From Rhodobacteraceae bacterium QY30 (GTDB taxonomy: Bacteria > Pseudomonadota > Alphaproteobacteria > Rhodobacterales > Rhodobacteraceae), in assembly GCA_002356635.1 (NCBI GenBank), contig CP023454.1, positions 1,844,501-1,908,500 on the forward strand: a DNA stretch of 64,000 bases, read 5' to 3'. Positions 33,804 to 42,756 of the stretch are shown here, in pieces. Both the position numbers and the translations under genes were made by a program. Each line of letters starts with the position of its first letter. Position 1 is the stretch's first letter. The notes beneath the pieces were generated by a model. That model was given only the letters and a program-made list of their open reading frames with translations. It had not been told where the DNA came from and did no database searches.

Positions 33804-34811
33804 TCAGAAGCCCACGGCAAGTGCCTCTGGCGCGATCGGACCCGCGCCGTGGGTGCCGCCTACGCCGATGGGAGCGTCGGGGACCATCTCGGCTGTGGCC
33901 GCTGCGGGCGCAGGGGCTGCGGCCGCTTCGGGGGTTGTCAGGCACAGCGCGCGGTTTCCCTCGGCCTGACCCAGGCGACCGCGGGCCAGCAGGCGACCGG
34001 TTTCGTCGGTCAGATCGACACTCTCGAGTACACTGCGGGGCAGGCGCAGCTCGGTGCCGGGCGCCAGCGTCACGGCCTGGCCAAGCGGCAGGACCATCCG
34101 GTGCAGGATGGTTCCAAGGCTGGCGGGCGCCTCAAGAACGGTCTGGGCCAGCGCCTGTTCCCAGCGGGCTTCTTCGGCGGGGTCGGCGACCGCTTCGGGG
34201 CGATCCAGCCCTTCGTCTCCCGGAAGCGCCAGGAACAGGCTGCCGGATCGGGTCGTGCCTGCGCCGATCTCGATCGTCAGGCGAAAACAGCGATAGGCCT
34301 GGTCTTCGAGGATCAGCCCCAGCGGGCGCGCATCTTCCTGGAAGGAGGCGTAGCGATACCCGGCCGCCCAATTGTCCTGCGGATCGCCCACAGACAATTC
34401 CGCAGCCAGAAGGGCCAGGAACCGATCCATGAAAGGCGAACACATCGCTGCATCGGTCCGCGTGGGGCGTCGCGGCTGCACCGGGGCGGTGCCCAACCGG
34501 CCCAGCGTCTGCATTTCCAGCAGACCCGTCAGCAGCCCCGGATCCAGCGAGATCAGCCCCAGCGCATCCTTCGGACCGTTGAGCAGCGCCAGAAGCGCCC
34601 GTTCGGGCAGGTGTTCGGGCAGTTCCGCCAGCGACAGGACGGCGGCCGCGTTTTCCTCGACCCGAAGCGGCAGGTTCATCAGGTCCTGCGCTGCCTTGGA
34701 CAGCGCCTGCACCATCGCCTTTTCGGGGGTGAGCGTGGCGCTGCGCAATCGCGCCCGCCCCGCACCGGCTTTCCGCCTGAGGACCGAATGAAAAGTGTCG
34801 TCTGTCATCAC
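33804..34811 (-). CDS. FliM/FliN-like flagellar motor switch family protein
   Basis: A 335-residue protein whose body (about 40-250) looks like the FliM middle domain and whose C-terminal part (about 245-295, PLGQAVTLAPGTELRLP) looks like the SpoA fold shared by FliM and FliN. The N-terminal CheY-binding peptide of FliM is missing. The C-terminal 35 residues are Ala/Pro-rich. No other flagellar or secretion gene is in the window, so it may be a second, stand-alone switch protein. Two adjacent ATGs (34811 and 34808) could both serve. Confidence 0.72.
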   Translation of the reverse strand: MMTDDTFHSVLRRKAGAGRARLRSATLTPEKAMVQALSKAAQDLMNLPLRVEENAAAVLSLAELPEHLPERALLALLNGPKDALGLISLDPGLLTGLLEMQTLGRLGTAPVQPRRPTRTDAAMCSPFMDRFLALLAAELSVGDPQDNWAAGYRYASFQEDARPLGLILEDQAYRCFRLTIEIGAGTTRSGSLFLALPGDEGLDRPEAVADPAEEARWEQALAQTVLEAPASLGTILHRMVLPLGQAVTLAPGTELRLPRSVLESVDLTDETGRLLARGRLGQAEGNRALCLTTPEAAAAPAPAAATAEMVPDAPIGVGGTHGAGPIAPEALAVGF

Positions 34812-34904
34812 GTTTCCCCGGGAATCGTCCCGCCGTTCTGGCGCTTCCGGAACATAGCCGGAACAGACTTACCAAAGGATTGATGCGTGCCCCGGACAGC
34901 CCAT

Positions 34905-37625
34905 TCAGGCGGCGACGGTCAGCGACCGCCGCAGCGGCAGGCTCAGCCGGAAGGCAGCGCCGCCCTGGCCCGGCAGGTAGACGATGGTGCCGCCCAGGTT
35001 TTCCATGATCTCGCGGCAGATGGCGAGGCCAAGCCCCGCTCCCCCCGCCCGCGCGGTATCGGTCAGGCGCACGAACTTCTCGAAGACGATGGCCTGCGCC
35101 TTCCTCGGAATGCCGGACCCGTTGTCGATGATGTCGATCGTCACGCGCTGGCCGCGGGGCCGGACCTGGATGCGCAACTCGGGCCGGTCGGCGTCGCAAT
35201 ACTTGCGCGCGTTCGACATCAGGTTGATCAGCACCTGCACCAGGCGGTCGGCATCGGTGAAGATCGCCACATGTTCGGCCGCCTCGTCGCGGCGGATCAG
35301 GAACCGGCGGTCGGGCCGCGTCGTCCCGGCCACCTGGACCGCGCGCTCGATCAGGTCATGCAGGTTCGCCGGGGCAATGCGCAGCTGGGCCGTGCGATTC
35401 TCCAGCACCGACAGGTCCAGAAGATCATCCAGCAGCCGCGTCAGGCGGGCGGTTTCCTCATGGATGATTCCGGCGTAGCGGGCCTGGTCGGCGGCCGCGT
35501 GCCCCCCTTCCATCAGGATTTCGGAGAAGGCCCGGATCGAGGTCATGGGCGTGCGCAGTTCATGGCTGATCTGCGACAGGAAGGCATCCTTCTGGATCGA
35601 CAGCTGCGTCAGCTTCTCGTTCGCCTCTCCCAGCGCGCGGGCGGTGCGGGCCAGTTCTTCGGACTGCGCTTCCAGCCGGCTGGAATATTCCAGGATCTGC
35701 TGCGCCTCGCTGGCGACCGCCATCAGATCCTGGACCGATACCCCCGCCCCTTCCGCGACCTGCATCAGCATCGCATGGGCCGTCGCCGCGCCGACCGCGC
35801 CCGCCAGGCGCCGCTCCAGCGCCTCAAGGAAGCGCGGCGTGGTATCGGGCAGGAAACCGGCCTTGCCTTGCGCTGCCGCTTCGGCGTGAAAGAAGGTCTG
35901 CGCCGCGTCGGCGCCCAGGATCCCCTGCGAAAGCGCCAGCAGATCCTCGGCCTCGGGCCCGCCGCGCGCCCAGTCGGCCGACGGATTGTTCTGTTCGAAG
36001 ACGTTGACGAAGGCCAGGCCCTGCATCCGCTCGACCGGGCTTGGAAAGCTGAGAAGCGACCCCAGAAGGAAGGCCGTGGTGTTCAGAAGCAACGACCAGA
36101 CCACGCAATGCAGCAGCGGATCAAGACCCGAAACCCCGAAAAGCGCCCCCGGCCGCAGCCAGCCGATGCCCCAGGGCCCATCTGTGATCACGCTGGCCGA
36201 CAAAAGCCCCGCGGCCCCGTAGGAGGGCAGGTAAAGCGTGTAAAGCCAGACCGCAAAGCCGGAGACCAGGCCCAGCGCCGCCCCGCGCGCCGTGGCCCCG
36301 CGCCAGAACAACCCGCCCAGCATCGCCGGCAGGATCTGCACCACGCCGACGAACGAGATCAGGCCGATGGCAGACAGCGCCACGCCGCCGCCGGCCAGGT
36401 GATAATAGGCGTAGCCCATCGCCAGGATGCCCAAAACCGAAAGCCGCCGCGCCATCAGCACCACGCCGCGCACATCCGCCGCGTCCGCGCCGATCCGGCC
36501 TGCCTGGCCGCGGCTTTTCAGCTTCGGCGCGCCAAGGCCCAGCCACAAGGGCGCGACGATGTGGTTCGACACCATCGTCGCCAGCGCGATCGAGGCGACG
36601 ATGACCATCGACGTGGCCGAGGAAAAGCCCCCCAGGAACGCCAGCATCGCCAGCCCTCCGGCACCCTGCGACAGCGGAAGCGTCAGAACGAAAAGATCCG
36701 GGTTGGCGCCCTTCGGCATCATGTCCAGCCCGACGACGGCAATGGGCAGCACGAACAGGCTCATCGCGAAAAGATAGGCCGGAAAGGCCCAGGCGGCCGT
36801 CGCCAGGTGGGTTTCGTCCGAATTCTCGACCACCAGCACCTGGAACATACGCGGCAGCGTCAGCACCGCCGCACCGGCGACGAAGGTCAGCCCCGCCCAG
36901 CGCGCCGGGACCAGCGGCCAGTCGGCCATGGTCGACTGGCCCAGCCGGTCGAACACGCCGCCCCAGCCCCCCGCCAGGCCCCAGACCACGAAGACCCCGA
37001 CCGAGATCAGCGCCACCAGCTTCACCACCGCCTCGACGGCGATGGCCATGACGATGCCGTGGTGCCGTTCGTCGGCGGCCAGGTTGCGGGTGCCGAACAG
37101 CACGGTAAACACCGCCAGCCCCATCGCCACCCAAAGCGCGGTGATGTGGCTGTCCCCCCGGGCCCCCGGCAGGCCGCCCAGCGCAAAGACCTGCACCGAC
37201 AGCGCCACCGACTGGAGTTGCAGCGCGATGTAGGGCGTGGCCGCGACGACCGCGATGATCGTCACCAGCACGCCCAGCAGGTTCGACTTGCCATAGCGCG
37301 ACGAGATGAGGTCGGCGATCGAGGTGATGCGGTGGACACGGCCGATCCGCACCAGCTTGCGCAAAAGCCCCCACCAGCCGACCAGAACCAGCGTCGGGCC
37401 CAGGTAGATCGTCACGAACTCCAGCCCTGAGCGGGCCGCGTAGCCGACCGCGCCATAAAAGGTCCAGGCGGTGCAGTAGATCGACAGCGACAGCGTATAG
37501 ACCAGCGGCCCGCGCAGCCAGCGCACCTTGCCGCGCCGCGCCCCGCGTTCCGCCGCGAAGGCCACCAGGAACAGCAGGCACACATAGGCAAGGCAGACCG
37601 CCACCAGAAGGTTGAAGGGCACCAT
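34905..37625 (-). CDS. sodium/solute symporter fused to a sensor histidine kinase
   Basis: A 906-residue fusion in the CbrA/CrbS manner. Residues about 1-500 form a 13-segment sodium:solute symporter domain. A cytoplasmic link follows, then a predicted coiled coil. Next is a histidine kinase core with H688 in SQISHELRTPM, the N box NLMSNARKY, the G boxes DNGSGIP and GAGLGLAICREIMENLGG. It presumably couples solute sensing or transport to phosphorylation of the receiver encoded just upstream. ATG 37625 overlaps the stop of the small membrane protein gene (TGATG). CrbS proteins respond to acetate; the ligand here is unknown. Confidence 0.92.
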   Translation of the reverse strand: MVPFNLLVAVCLAYVCLLFLVAFAAERGARRGKVRWLRGPLVYTLSLSIYCTAWTFYGAVGYAARSGLEFVTIYLGPTLVLVGWWGLLRKLVRIGRVHRITSIADLISSRYGKSNLLGVLVTIIAVVAATPYIALQLQSVALSVQVFALGGLPGARGDSHITALWVAMGLAVFTVLFGTRNLAADERHHGIVMAIAVEAVVKLVALISVGVFVVWGLAGGWGGVFDRLGQSTMADWPLVPARWAGLTFVAGAAVLTLPRMFQVLVVENSDETHLATAAWAFPAYLFAMSLFVLPIAVVGLDMMPKGANPDLFVLTLPLSQGAGGLAMLAFLGGFSSATSMVIVASIALATMVSNHIVAPLWLGLGAPKLKSRGQAGRIGADAADVRGVVLMARRLSVLGILAMGYAYYHLAGGGVALSAIGLISFVGVVQILPAMLGGLFWRGATARGAALGLVSGFAVWLYTLYLPSYGAAGLLSASVITDGPWGIGWLRPGALFGVSGLDPLLHCVVWSLLLNTTAFLLGSLLSFPSPVERMQGLAFVNVFEQNNPSADWARGGPEAEDLLALSQGILGADAAQTFFHAEAAAQGKAGFLPDTTPRFLEALERRLAGAVGAATAHAMLMQVAEGAGVSVQDLMAVASEAQQILEYSSRLEAQSEELARTARALGEANEKLTQLSIQKDAFLSQISHELRTPMTSIRAFSEILMEGGHAAADQARYAGIIHEETARLTRLLDDLLDLSVLENRTAQLRIAPANLHDLIERAVQVAGTTRPDRRFLIRRDEAAEHVAIFTDADRLVQVLINLMSNARKYCDADRPELRIQVRPRGQRVTIDIIDNGSGIPRKAQAIVFEKFVRLTDTARAGGAGLGLAICREIMENLGGTIVYLPGQGGAAFRLSLPLRRSLTVAA

Positions 37626-37960
37626 CAGCGGTCCCCCCCGGGGGGCGTCGGCGCGGCCTCCGATGCCGGATCCGGCGCGGACTGCGGACCGCCGCTCATC
37701 GCGGCGCGGTCCGGGGGCATCGGCTCTCCGCCCAGGATGCGGCGCGAAACAAGGAAGGCGGCCGCGATCAGCAGTGCCCAGACCAGGAACAGGTAAATCG
37801 CCCCGCGCCCGGTGTCGGGCTCCGCCGTGGCCGCCGGTTGCCACAGGATCGGCAGCAGGAACAGCACCAGCCCCGCGAAAGGCAAAAGCCGCGCCGCGTC
37901 TTGCAAGCGACGGTAGCGGTAGGCCCGCCGCGCCAGAAAGACCGGCGCCGGCCGCCGCAT
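37625..37960 (-). CDS. small two-segment membrane protein of the symporter-kinase operon
   Basis: About 111 residues with two hydrophobic stretches (about 25-42 and 55-73) and a hydrophilic Pro/Ala-rich C-terminal tail. It overlaps the response regulator stop upstream (TGATG) and the symporter-kinase start downstream by one base each, so the three genes are coupled. A GTG one codon earlier is also possible. It may be an accessory subunit of the symporter; the function is unknown. Confidence 0.75.
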   Translation of the reverse strand: MRRPAPVFLARRAYRYRRLQDAARLLPFAGLVLFLLPILWQPAATAEPDTGRGAIYLFLVWALLIAAAFLVSRRILGGEPMPPDRAAMSGGPQSAPDPASEAAPTPPGGDR

Positions 37961-38349
37961 CACGCCCGCTCCGGGTCGGCAGCGCCGGGATCCAGCGACC
38001 GGACCGTTGCCACAAGATCCGCATTGCCGAAAGGCTTGGGCAGGAACCGCGTGGCCCCGGCCGCCAGCGCCGCGTCGCGTTCGCGGTCCTGCCCGCGGGC
38101 AGTCAGCACCAGGACCGGCAGCGCGGCCAGGTCCGGGTCGGCGCGCAGGTCAGTCAGGATCTCGAAACCCGACCGCCCCGGCAGCATCACATCCAGGACC
38201 AGCACATCGGGCCGCAGCACCCGGATCCGGTCCAGTGCGTCGGCGCCATCGGCATGGGTGGTTACGGACCAGCCGTCGCGGGTCAGCACGAAGCGGATCG
38301 CCTCGGCGATGTTCGCCTCATCCTCGATCAGCAGAACCTGCCTCGTCAT
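37960..38349 (-). CDS. receiver-only response regulator
   Basis: A 129-residue CheY-type receiver with no output domain. Its phosphorylation site is Asp53 (VLVLDVMLPG), the acidic pair is in IEDE, the switch Thr is 83 and the Lys is 105 (LPKPFG). AAAGGA precedes the ATG at 38349. It lies directly upstream of the membrane protein and symporter-kinase genes and is the likely phosphate acceptor. Because it has no DNA-binding part, the signal must pass to another protein, or the receiver acts by protein contact. Confidence 0.93.
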   Translation of the reverse strand: MTRQVLLIEDEANIAEAIRFVLTRDGWSVTTHADGADALDRIRVLRPDVLVLDVMLPGRSGFEILTDLRADPDLAALPVLVLTARGQDRERDAALAAGATRFLPKPFGNADLVATVRSLDPGAADPERA

Positions 38350-38463
38350 CCGCTTCCTTTCCCGATGGGCCGGCACGCGCCGTGGCTGTCCCCGCTGCCC
38401 CGGAAAACCTGCCGTCCGGCCGTCGGCCAACTATGGCCGGGCGATGCCGCCGGTGTCAAAAAC

Positions 38464-39804
38464 TTAACCTGCCGCAGCGCCGTTCCGGGCAGTGGTGGCC
38501 CCCAGCACCGAAGGCTCGCGCCGGGCGGGACAGGCATCGCGCGGGCAGATGCGGCAGGCCAGTCCGGCAGCGATCACCGGGCCCGGTCCGGCCGGGCTGG
38601 CGCGGAACAGCATGTAGGCGTGGGCCAGTTGCGGCCCGCTTGCCCCCATCGGGTGACGCAGGGCGCAATAAGCGTCGGCCAGATAGCGGCGCGGTTCGCG
38701 GGCGGCGATCTCGACGCTGCGGCGGATCGGGCGGCCCGGATCGGTCAGCGCCTCGTACAGCGGCCAGAGCGGACAGGTGCCCCCCAGGCGCGGCAGGGGA
38801 AAGCCGGGAAGCGGCTTGCGAAAGACCAGAACCCCGGCGCCATCGCAGACCGCAAGGCCCAGGGGAACAAGGCCCGCCCCCTCCGGCAGCGTTGCCAGCC
38901 GCCGCATGACCGCCGCGACCGGCAGGTCCATCCGCGCGGCAATCCGTCCGGGATCCTGCGCCTCCTCGCGGGCAAGCGCCACGAAGGCCTCGAGCGGCAT
39001 CAGCGCCGCATCGCTCGCGGCCTGGCGGGCATACCCCAGCGCCAGATCGCGGGCCGGTCCGCGCAGCCCCGACGCCGCGACCAGGTCTTCGGGCCGAACC
39101 GCGCCCGGCCCCTCCAGCGCCGCCAGGTGCCATCCCTGCCGCGCCATCCAGGCCGTTGCCTCGTCCATCGGCAGGACCGGCAGCGGCGCGTCCTCCTCGG
39201 CCCGGTCCAGGTACCGGGCCAGATCCCCCGCCACCGCCGACAGCCGCAGGCTGTCGTCATGGACGTTCTGATGGAACCGGGCCTGCATCGGGGCCGGAAT
39301 GTCGCCGCCTTCGGCCAGGATGGCGGCGGTCGAGCGGATCGAGGTGACGACGCTCAGCACCTCATGCAGCGCGGACGACAGGAATGGATCATGGGTCAAC
39401 CGCTCGCTCAGTGCCTCGACACGGCGTTCCAGTGCGCCAATGCGGGACTGGCGGTCGGCCAGCCGCGCCGCCCAGCCGGGAAAGCGGTTGACGAATTCCT
39501 CGATCCGGTCGGCTTCGGGGGCGATGTCGCCCTCGGCCGGCGCAACCGGAGGCAGCGCCGCCGCCGCCTCGCGCAGGGCGATGACGATGCCGCTTTCGCT
39601 GTCCTCGTCCAGCGCGCGCGCGGATACCCCCAGCGCCTGCGCGATGCGCGCCAGCAGGTCGGCGCCCACGCGGCGGCGGTTATGTTCGATCAGGTTCAGA
39701 TAGGCGGCCGAGATGCCCGCCGCCCGCGCCACATCGGCCTGCGGCCGCCGGATCGCAAGGCGTCGTTCCCGGATGCGGGTGCCGGTCAGGGCAGAGCGGG
39801 CCAT
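38464..39804 (-). CDS. XRE family regulator with DUF2083/ScfR-type C-terminus
   Basis: A 446-residue regulator. The HTH is at residues about 8-65 (IRERRLAIRRPQADVARAAGISAAYLNLIEHNRR). A long helical middle domain follows, and the C-terminal DUF2083-like part ends with the cysteine cluster GLACRICPRDACPARR, probably a metal site. ScfR/RamB-type proteins control acyl-CoA, propionate or glyoxylate genes in actinobacteria and alphaproteobacteria. It lies 114 bases upstream of the response regulator gene on the same strand, so it may belong to the same sensory unit. Confidence 0.85.
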   Translation of the reverse strand: MARSALTGTRIRERRLAIRRPQADVARAAGISAAYLNLIEHNRRRVGADLLARIAQALGVSARALDEDSESGIVIALREAAAALPPVAPAEGDIAPEADRIEEFVNRFPGWAARLADRQSRIGALERRVEALSERLTHDPFLSSALHEVLSVVTSIRSTAAILAEGGDIPAPMQARFHQNVHDDSLRLSAVAGDLARYLDRAEEDAPLPVLPMDEATAWMARQGWHLAALEGPGAVRPEDLVAASGLRGPARDLALGYARQAASDAALMPLEAFVALAREEAQDPGRIAARMDLPVAAVMRRLATLPEGAGLVPLGLAVCDGAGVLVFRKPLPGFPLPRLGGTCPLWPLYEALTDPGRPIRRSVEIAAREPRRYLADAYCALRHPMGASGPQLAHAYMLFRASPAGPGPVIAAGLACRICPRDACPARREPSVLGATTARNGAAAG

Positions 39805-39849
39805 GGGTCATCCAGCAAAGGTCCGATGGAAGAATTAACAGAAGAAACC

Positions 39850-39860
39850 TTGCGCCGCAA
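39850..39860 (-). promoter_or_regulatory. possible XRE operator
   Basis: TTGCG-C-CGCAA is a perfect dyad 46 bases upstream of the XRE gene start. Regulators of this class often bind TTTGC/GCAAA-like palindromes near their own promoter. This is a short repeat and could be chance. Confidence 0.35.
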
Positions 39861-39984
39861 AGCTTTCGACAAGACCTTCGCCCACGAAGAAAAGCCGGCG
39901 CCGATGCCGGATGCCGGAACCGAGCTCGTCCCAAGCAGGAAACGATGGTTCAGATCCGCACCCGGCTCGGACGGCGGCCCCCTG

Positions 39985-40965
39985 TCAGTTCAGCGCCTTG
40001 TCGGATATCGCATGGGTCCAGGCACCCGTAGGTTCCTTGGTGATGACCGGATCGGACCCGCCACCCAACAGCGTCTTCACCGTGCGCTGGTAGTCGGCCT
40101 CGTCCAGCGCGCCGTTCGATCCTGCGGTCAGCTTGGCGACCTCGCTCATCATGAACTTCTGGTGGGCTTCGGTCTGGGCGCCGGTTTCGTCGTTTTCCAG
40201 CACGATGCCCGCAGCCTCGTCCGGGTTGGCCTCGGCGTATTTCCAGCCCTTCATCGAGGCGCGGACGAACTTCACCATCTTCTCCTCGAAGGCGGGGTCC
40301 TTCAGTTTATCCTCAAGAACGTAAAGCCCATCCTCCAGCGTGGCGACGCCCTGGTCTTCATATTTGAAGGTCACCAGATCCTCGGGCTTGATCCCGGCGT
40401 CCAGCACCTGGCCGTATTCGTTATAGGTCATGGTTGAAATGCAGGCCGCCTGCTTTTGCAGCAACGGATCGACGTTGAAACCCTGTTTCAGGACGGTGAC
40501 GCCATCGGGGCCACCATCGGTTTTCAGGCCAAGGGTGCTCATCCACGACAGGAAGGGATATTCGTTCCCGAAGAACCAGACGCCCAGGGTCTTGCCCTTG
40601 AAATCTGCGGGCGTGGTGATGCCGCTTTCCTTCAGGCAGGTCAGCATCAGGCCCGAATGTTTGAAGGGCTGGGCGATGTTGACCAGCGGCAGGCCCTTTT
40701 CGCGCGCGGCCAGGGCGGCGGGCATCCAGTCGACGATCACATCGGCGCCGCCGCCCGCGATCACCTGTTCCGGCGCGATGTCCGGGCCGCCGGGCTTGAT
40801 CGTGACGTTCAGGCCCTCTTCTTCGTAATAGCCTTTTTCCTGCGCGACGTAGTAACCCGCGAACTGGGCCTGCGTGACCCATTTGAGCTGCAGCGTCACG
40901 TCATCGGCGGCGAAGGCGCCCCCCGCGACAAGGGCGAAGGCGGAGGTCAGCAGTGTCTTCTTCAT
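39985..40965 (-). CDS. ABC transporter substrate-binding protein, NMT1/THI5-like (pyrimidine-type uptake)
   Basis: A 326-residue periplasmic protein with a signal peptide (MKKTLLTSAFALVAGGAFAA). The LQLKWVTQAQFAGYYVAQEKGYY start and the following PGGPDIAPEQVIAGG are typical of NMT1-like binding proteins for pyrimidine and related heterocycles. It is the last gene of a run that includes two permeases, an ATPase, dihydropyrimidinase and an amidase. The ligand is inferred from that context as a pyrimidine or hydantoin-like compound. Confidence 0.85.
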   Translation of the reverse strand: MKKTLLTSAFALVAGGAFAADDVTLQLKWVTQAQFAGYYVAQEKGYYEEEGLNVTIKPGGPDIAPEQVIAGGGADVIVDWMPAALAAREKGLPLVNIAQPFKHSGLMLTCLKESGITTPADFKGKTLGVWFFGNEYPFLSWMSTLGLKTDGGPDGVTVLKQGFNVDPLLQKQAACISTMTYNEYGQVLDAGIKPEDLVTFKYEDQGVATLEDGLYVLEDKLKDPAFEEKMVKFVRASMKGWKYAEANPDEAAGIVLENDETGAQTEAHQKFMMSEVAKLTAGSNGALDEADYQRTVKTLLGGGSDPVITKEPTGAWTHAISDKALN

Positions 40966-40981
40966 GTCGTGCTCCCTGTTG

Positions 40982-41830
40982 TCACCCCCGCCCGCGTTGG
41001 GACGGGTGCCAGAACGTGACGCTTTTCTCGATCAGCGCCACAAGACCGTAGAATGCCGAACCGGCCAGAGCCGCCACGGCAATTTCCGCCCAGACCATGT
41101 CAAGGGCAAGCTGGCCCACCGAGGTCGAGATCCGAAAGCCCATTCCCCGGATGGGGGAGCCGAAGAATTCGGCCACGATGGCCCCGATCAGCGCCAGGGT
41201 CGTGGCGATCTTCAGGCCGTTGAAGATGAATGGCATCGCCGCAGGCAGCCGCAGCTTCAGAAGGCTTTGGCCGTAGCTGGCCGACCAGGTCGCCATCTGG
41301 TCACGCTGCATTCGATCGGTGGCGGCAAGCCCGGCGACGGTGTTCACCAGCACCGGGAAGAACACCATCACCACCACGACAGCGGCCTTCGATTGCCAGT
41401 CAAAGCCGAACCACATGACCAGGATCGGCGCGATCCCGACGATGGGCAAGGCGGCGACGAAGTTTCCCACCGGCAGCAACCCGCGTTGCAGGAAGGGAAA
41501 GCGGTCCACGAGGATGGCGGTCAGGATCGCCGCGCCGCAGCCGATCACGTAACCTGACAGCGCGCCTTTCAGGATCGTCTGGCGGAAATCCTCCCATAGC
41601 GTTGGAAGGGACAGGGTGATCCGGTCCCAGATGGCCGAAGGCGCAGGCAGGATCACTGAAGGCACGTCAAGGCCCCGCACCATGCCTTCCCAAAGGACAA
41701 GGACGGTCACGCCAAACAGCGCCGGGATCAGCATCTGCGCCCAGCGTTCCCCGCCGTGCCGTCGCGCGGTGCGGATGTTGAAGGCGAGCGCCGCCAACCA
41801 GAACAGGATCGCGCCCCAGAACCAGGTCAT
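40982..41830 (-). CDS. ABC transporter permease (TauC/SsuC-like) for the pyrimidine-type uptake system
   Basis: A 282-residue permease with about six membrane segments and an EAA-type loop (ATWSASYGQSLLKLRLPAAMPFIFNGLK). The start ATG overlaps the stop of the second permease gene in ATGA (4 bases), and the binding protein gene begins 16 bases after its stop. It forms a heterodimeric channel with the neighbouring permease. Confidence 0.88.
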   Translation of the reverse strand: MTWFWGAILFWLAALAFNIRTARRHGGERWAQMLIPALFGVTVLVLWEGMVRGLDVPSVILPAPSAIWDRITLSLPTLWEDFRQTILKGALSGYVIGCGAAILTAILVDRFPFLQRGLLPVGNFVAALPIVGIAPILVMWFGFDWQSKAAVVVVMVFFPVLVNTVAGLAATDRMQRDQMATWSASYGQSLLKLRLPAAMPFIFNGLKIATTLALIGAIVAEFFGSPIRGMGFRISTSVGQLALDMVWAEIAVAALAGSAFYGLVALIEKSVTFWHPSQRGRG

Positions 41831-42690
41831 CGCGCCACCCCCATGCGCCGCAGCACCAGGCGTTCGACCAATGTCACAATGACGACAAGCGCCGCGGCCA
41901 GTCCGGCGGCCGCGAAGAGCGCCGACCAGATCTGCACGGTTTGCCCGTAGTAGCTGCCCGACAGGAGCCGCGCGCCAAGACCGGCGGTCGCACCGGCCGG
42001 AAGCTCGCCCACGATCGTCCCCACAAGGCTGGCCGCGATGGCCACCTTCAATGAGGCAAAGAGATAGGGCATCGACGACGGCAGACGCAGTTTCCACAGC
42101 GTCGCGGCCGTGCTGGCATTGTAGGTCCGCAGAAGGTCAAGTTGCATCCCGTCCGGGCTGCGCAGGCCCTTCACCATGCCGACAAGAACCGGGAAGAACG
42201 ACAGATAGGCCGAGATGATCGCCTTGGGCACGATCCCCGTGATCCCCAACGAGGCGAGCACCACGATCACCATCGGCGCGATGGCGAGGATCGGCACCGT
42301 CTGGCTGGCGATGGCCCAGGGCATGACGGAAAGATCCATTGCGCGGTTGTGGACGATGCCGATGGCAAGGGCCGTCCCCAGCCCCGCCCCTACCGCAAAG
42401 CCCAGAAGCGTGGCCGACAGCGTCACCCAGCCGTGCCAGACCAGACTGCGCTTCGAGGTGATGGCCTGCGCCGTCAGCCCCTCCCAAAGCCCCTTGGCCA
42501 CCTGGTGCGGCGGCGGCAGGACAGGGCGTTCCTGCGCCATGGTGTCGTTGATCACATCAACGAAGGTCGGATCGGTTCCGGCCCGCGCCGCCTGGTCATA
42601 GGTCCAGGCCGCATTGAGCTTCATCGCGGCGCCGTACCAGATGACGAGGATCGCACAAAGCACGGTGAGGATCGGCAGGATCGACCTCAT
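41827..42690 (-). CDS. ABC transporter permease, partner subunit
   Basis: A 287-residue permease with an N-terminal membrane anchor, an approximately 60-residue periplasmic segment and then the core segments. The EAA loop is YNASTAATLWKLRLPSSMPYLFASLK. It pairs with the downstream permease. The gap to the ATPase gene upstream holds a copy of the dispersed hairpin repeat. Confidence 0.88.
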   Translation of the reverse strand: MRSILPILTVLCAILVIWYGAAMKLNAAWTYDQAARAGTDPTFVDVINDTMAQERPVLPPPHQVAKGLWEGLTAQAITSKRSLVWHGWVTLSATLLGFAVGAGLGTALAIGIVHNRAMDLSVMPWAIASQTVPILAIAPMVIVVLASLGITGIVPKAIISAYLSFFPVLVGMVKGLRSPDGMQLDLLRTYNASTAATLWKLRLPSSMPYLFASLKVAIAASLVGTIVGELPAGATAGLGARLLSGSYYGQTVQIWSALFAAAGLAAALVVIVTLVERLVLRRMGVAR

Positions 42691-42700
42691 GCGGCACGAC

Positions 42701-42748
42701 GCGGGGGCTCTGCCCCCGCACCCCCGGGATATTTGGAAAAGAAGAAGG
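42701..42748 (-). repeat. dispersed intergenic hairpin element, copy C
   Basis: On the minus strand it begins CTTCTTCTTTTCCAAATATC, followed by CCGGGGGT and a hairpin GCGGGGGC-AGA-GCCCCCGC (eight-base perfect stem). It lies between the ATPase and permease genes and reads in their direction. The AAATATCC core and C-rich hairpin are shared with the copies at 19541 and 45113, though the left part has drifted. Confidence 0.7.
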
Positions 42749-42756
42749 GGCGGGCG

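Noticed and set aside
34887-37430. A long open frame (about 847 codons) on the plus strand opposite the symporter-kinase gene.
   Set aside because: It is Arg/His/Gln/Pro-rich, typical of the antisense of a high-G+C gene, and the minus strand encodes clear symporter and kinase motifs.
37612-40437. A plus-strand open frame of about 941 codons crossing several minus-strand genes.
   Set aside because: Composition is again antisense-like, no domain is recognisable, and it spans four genes with clear motifs and ribosome sites on the other strand.
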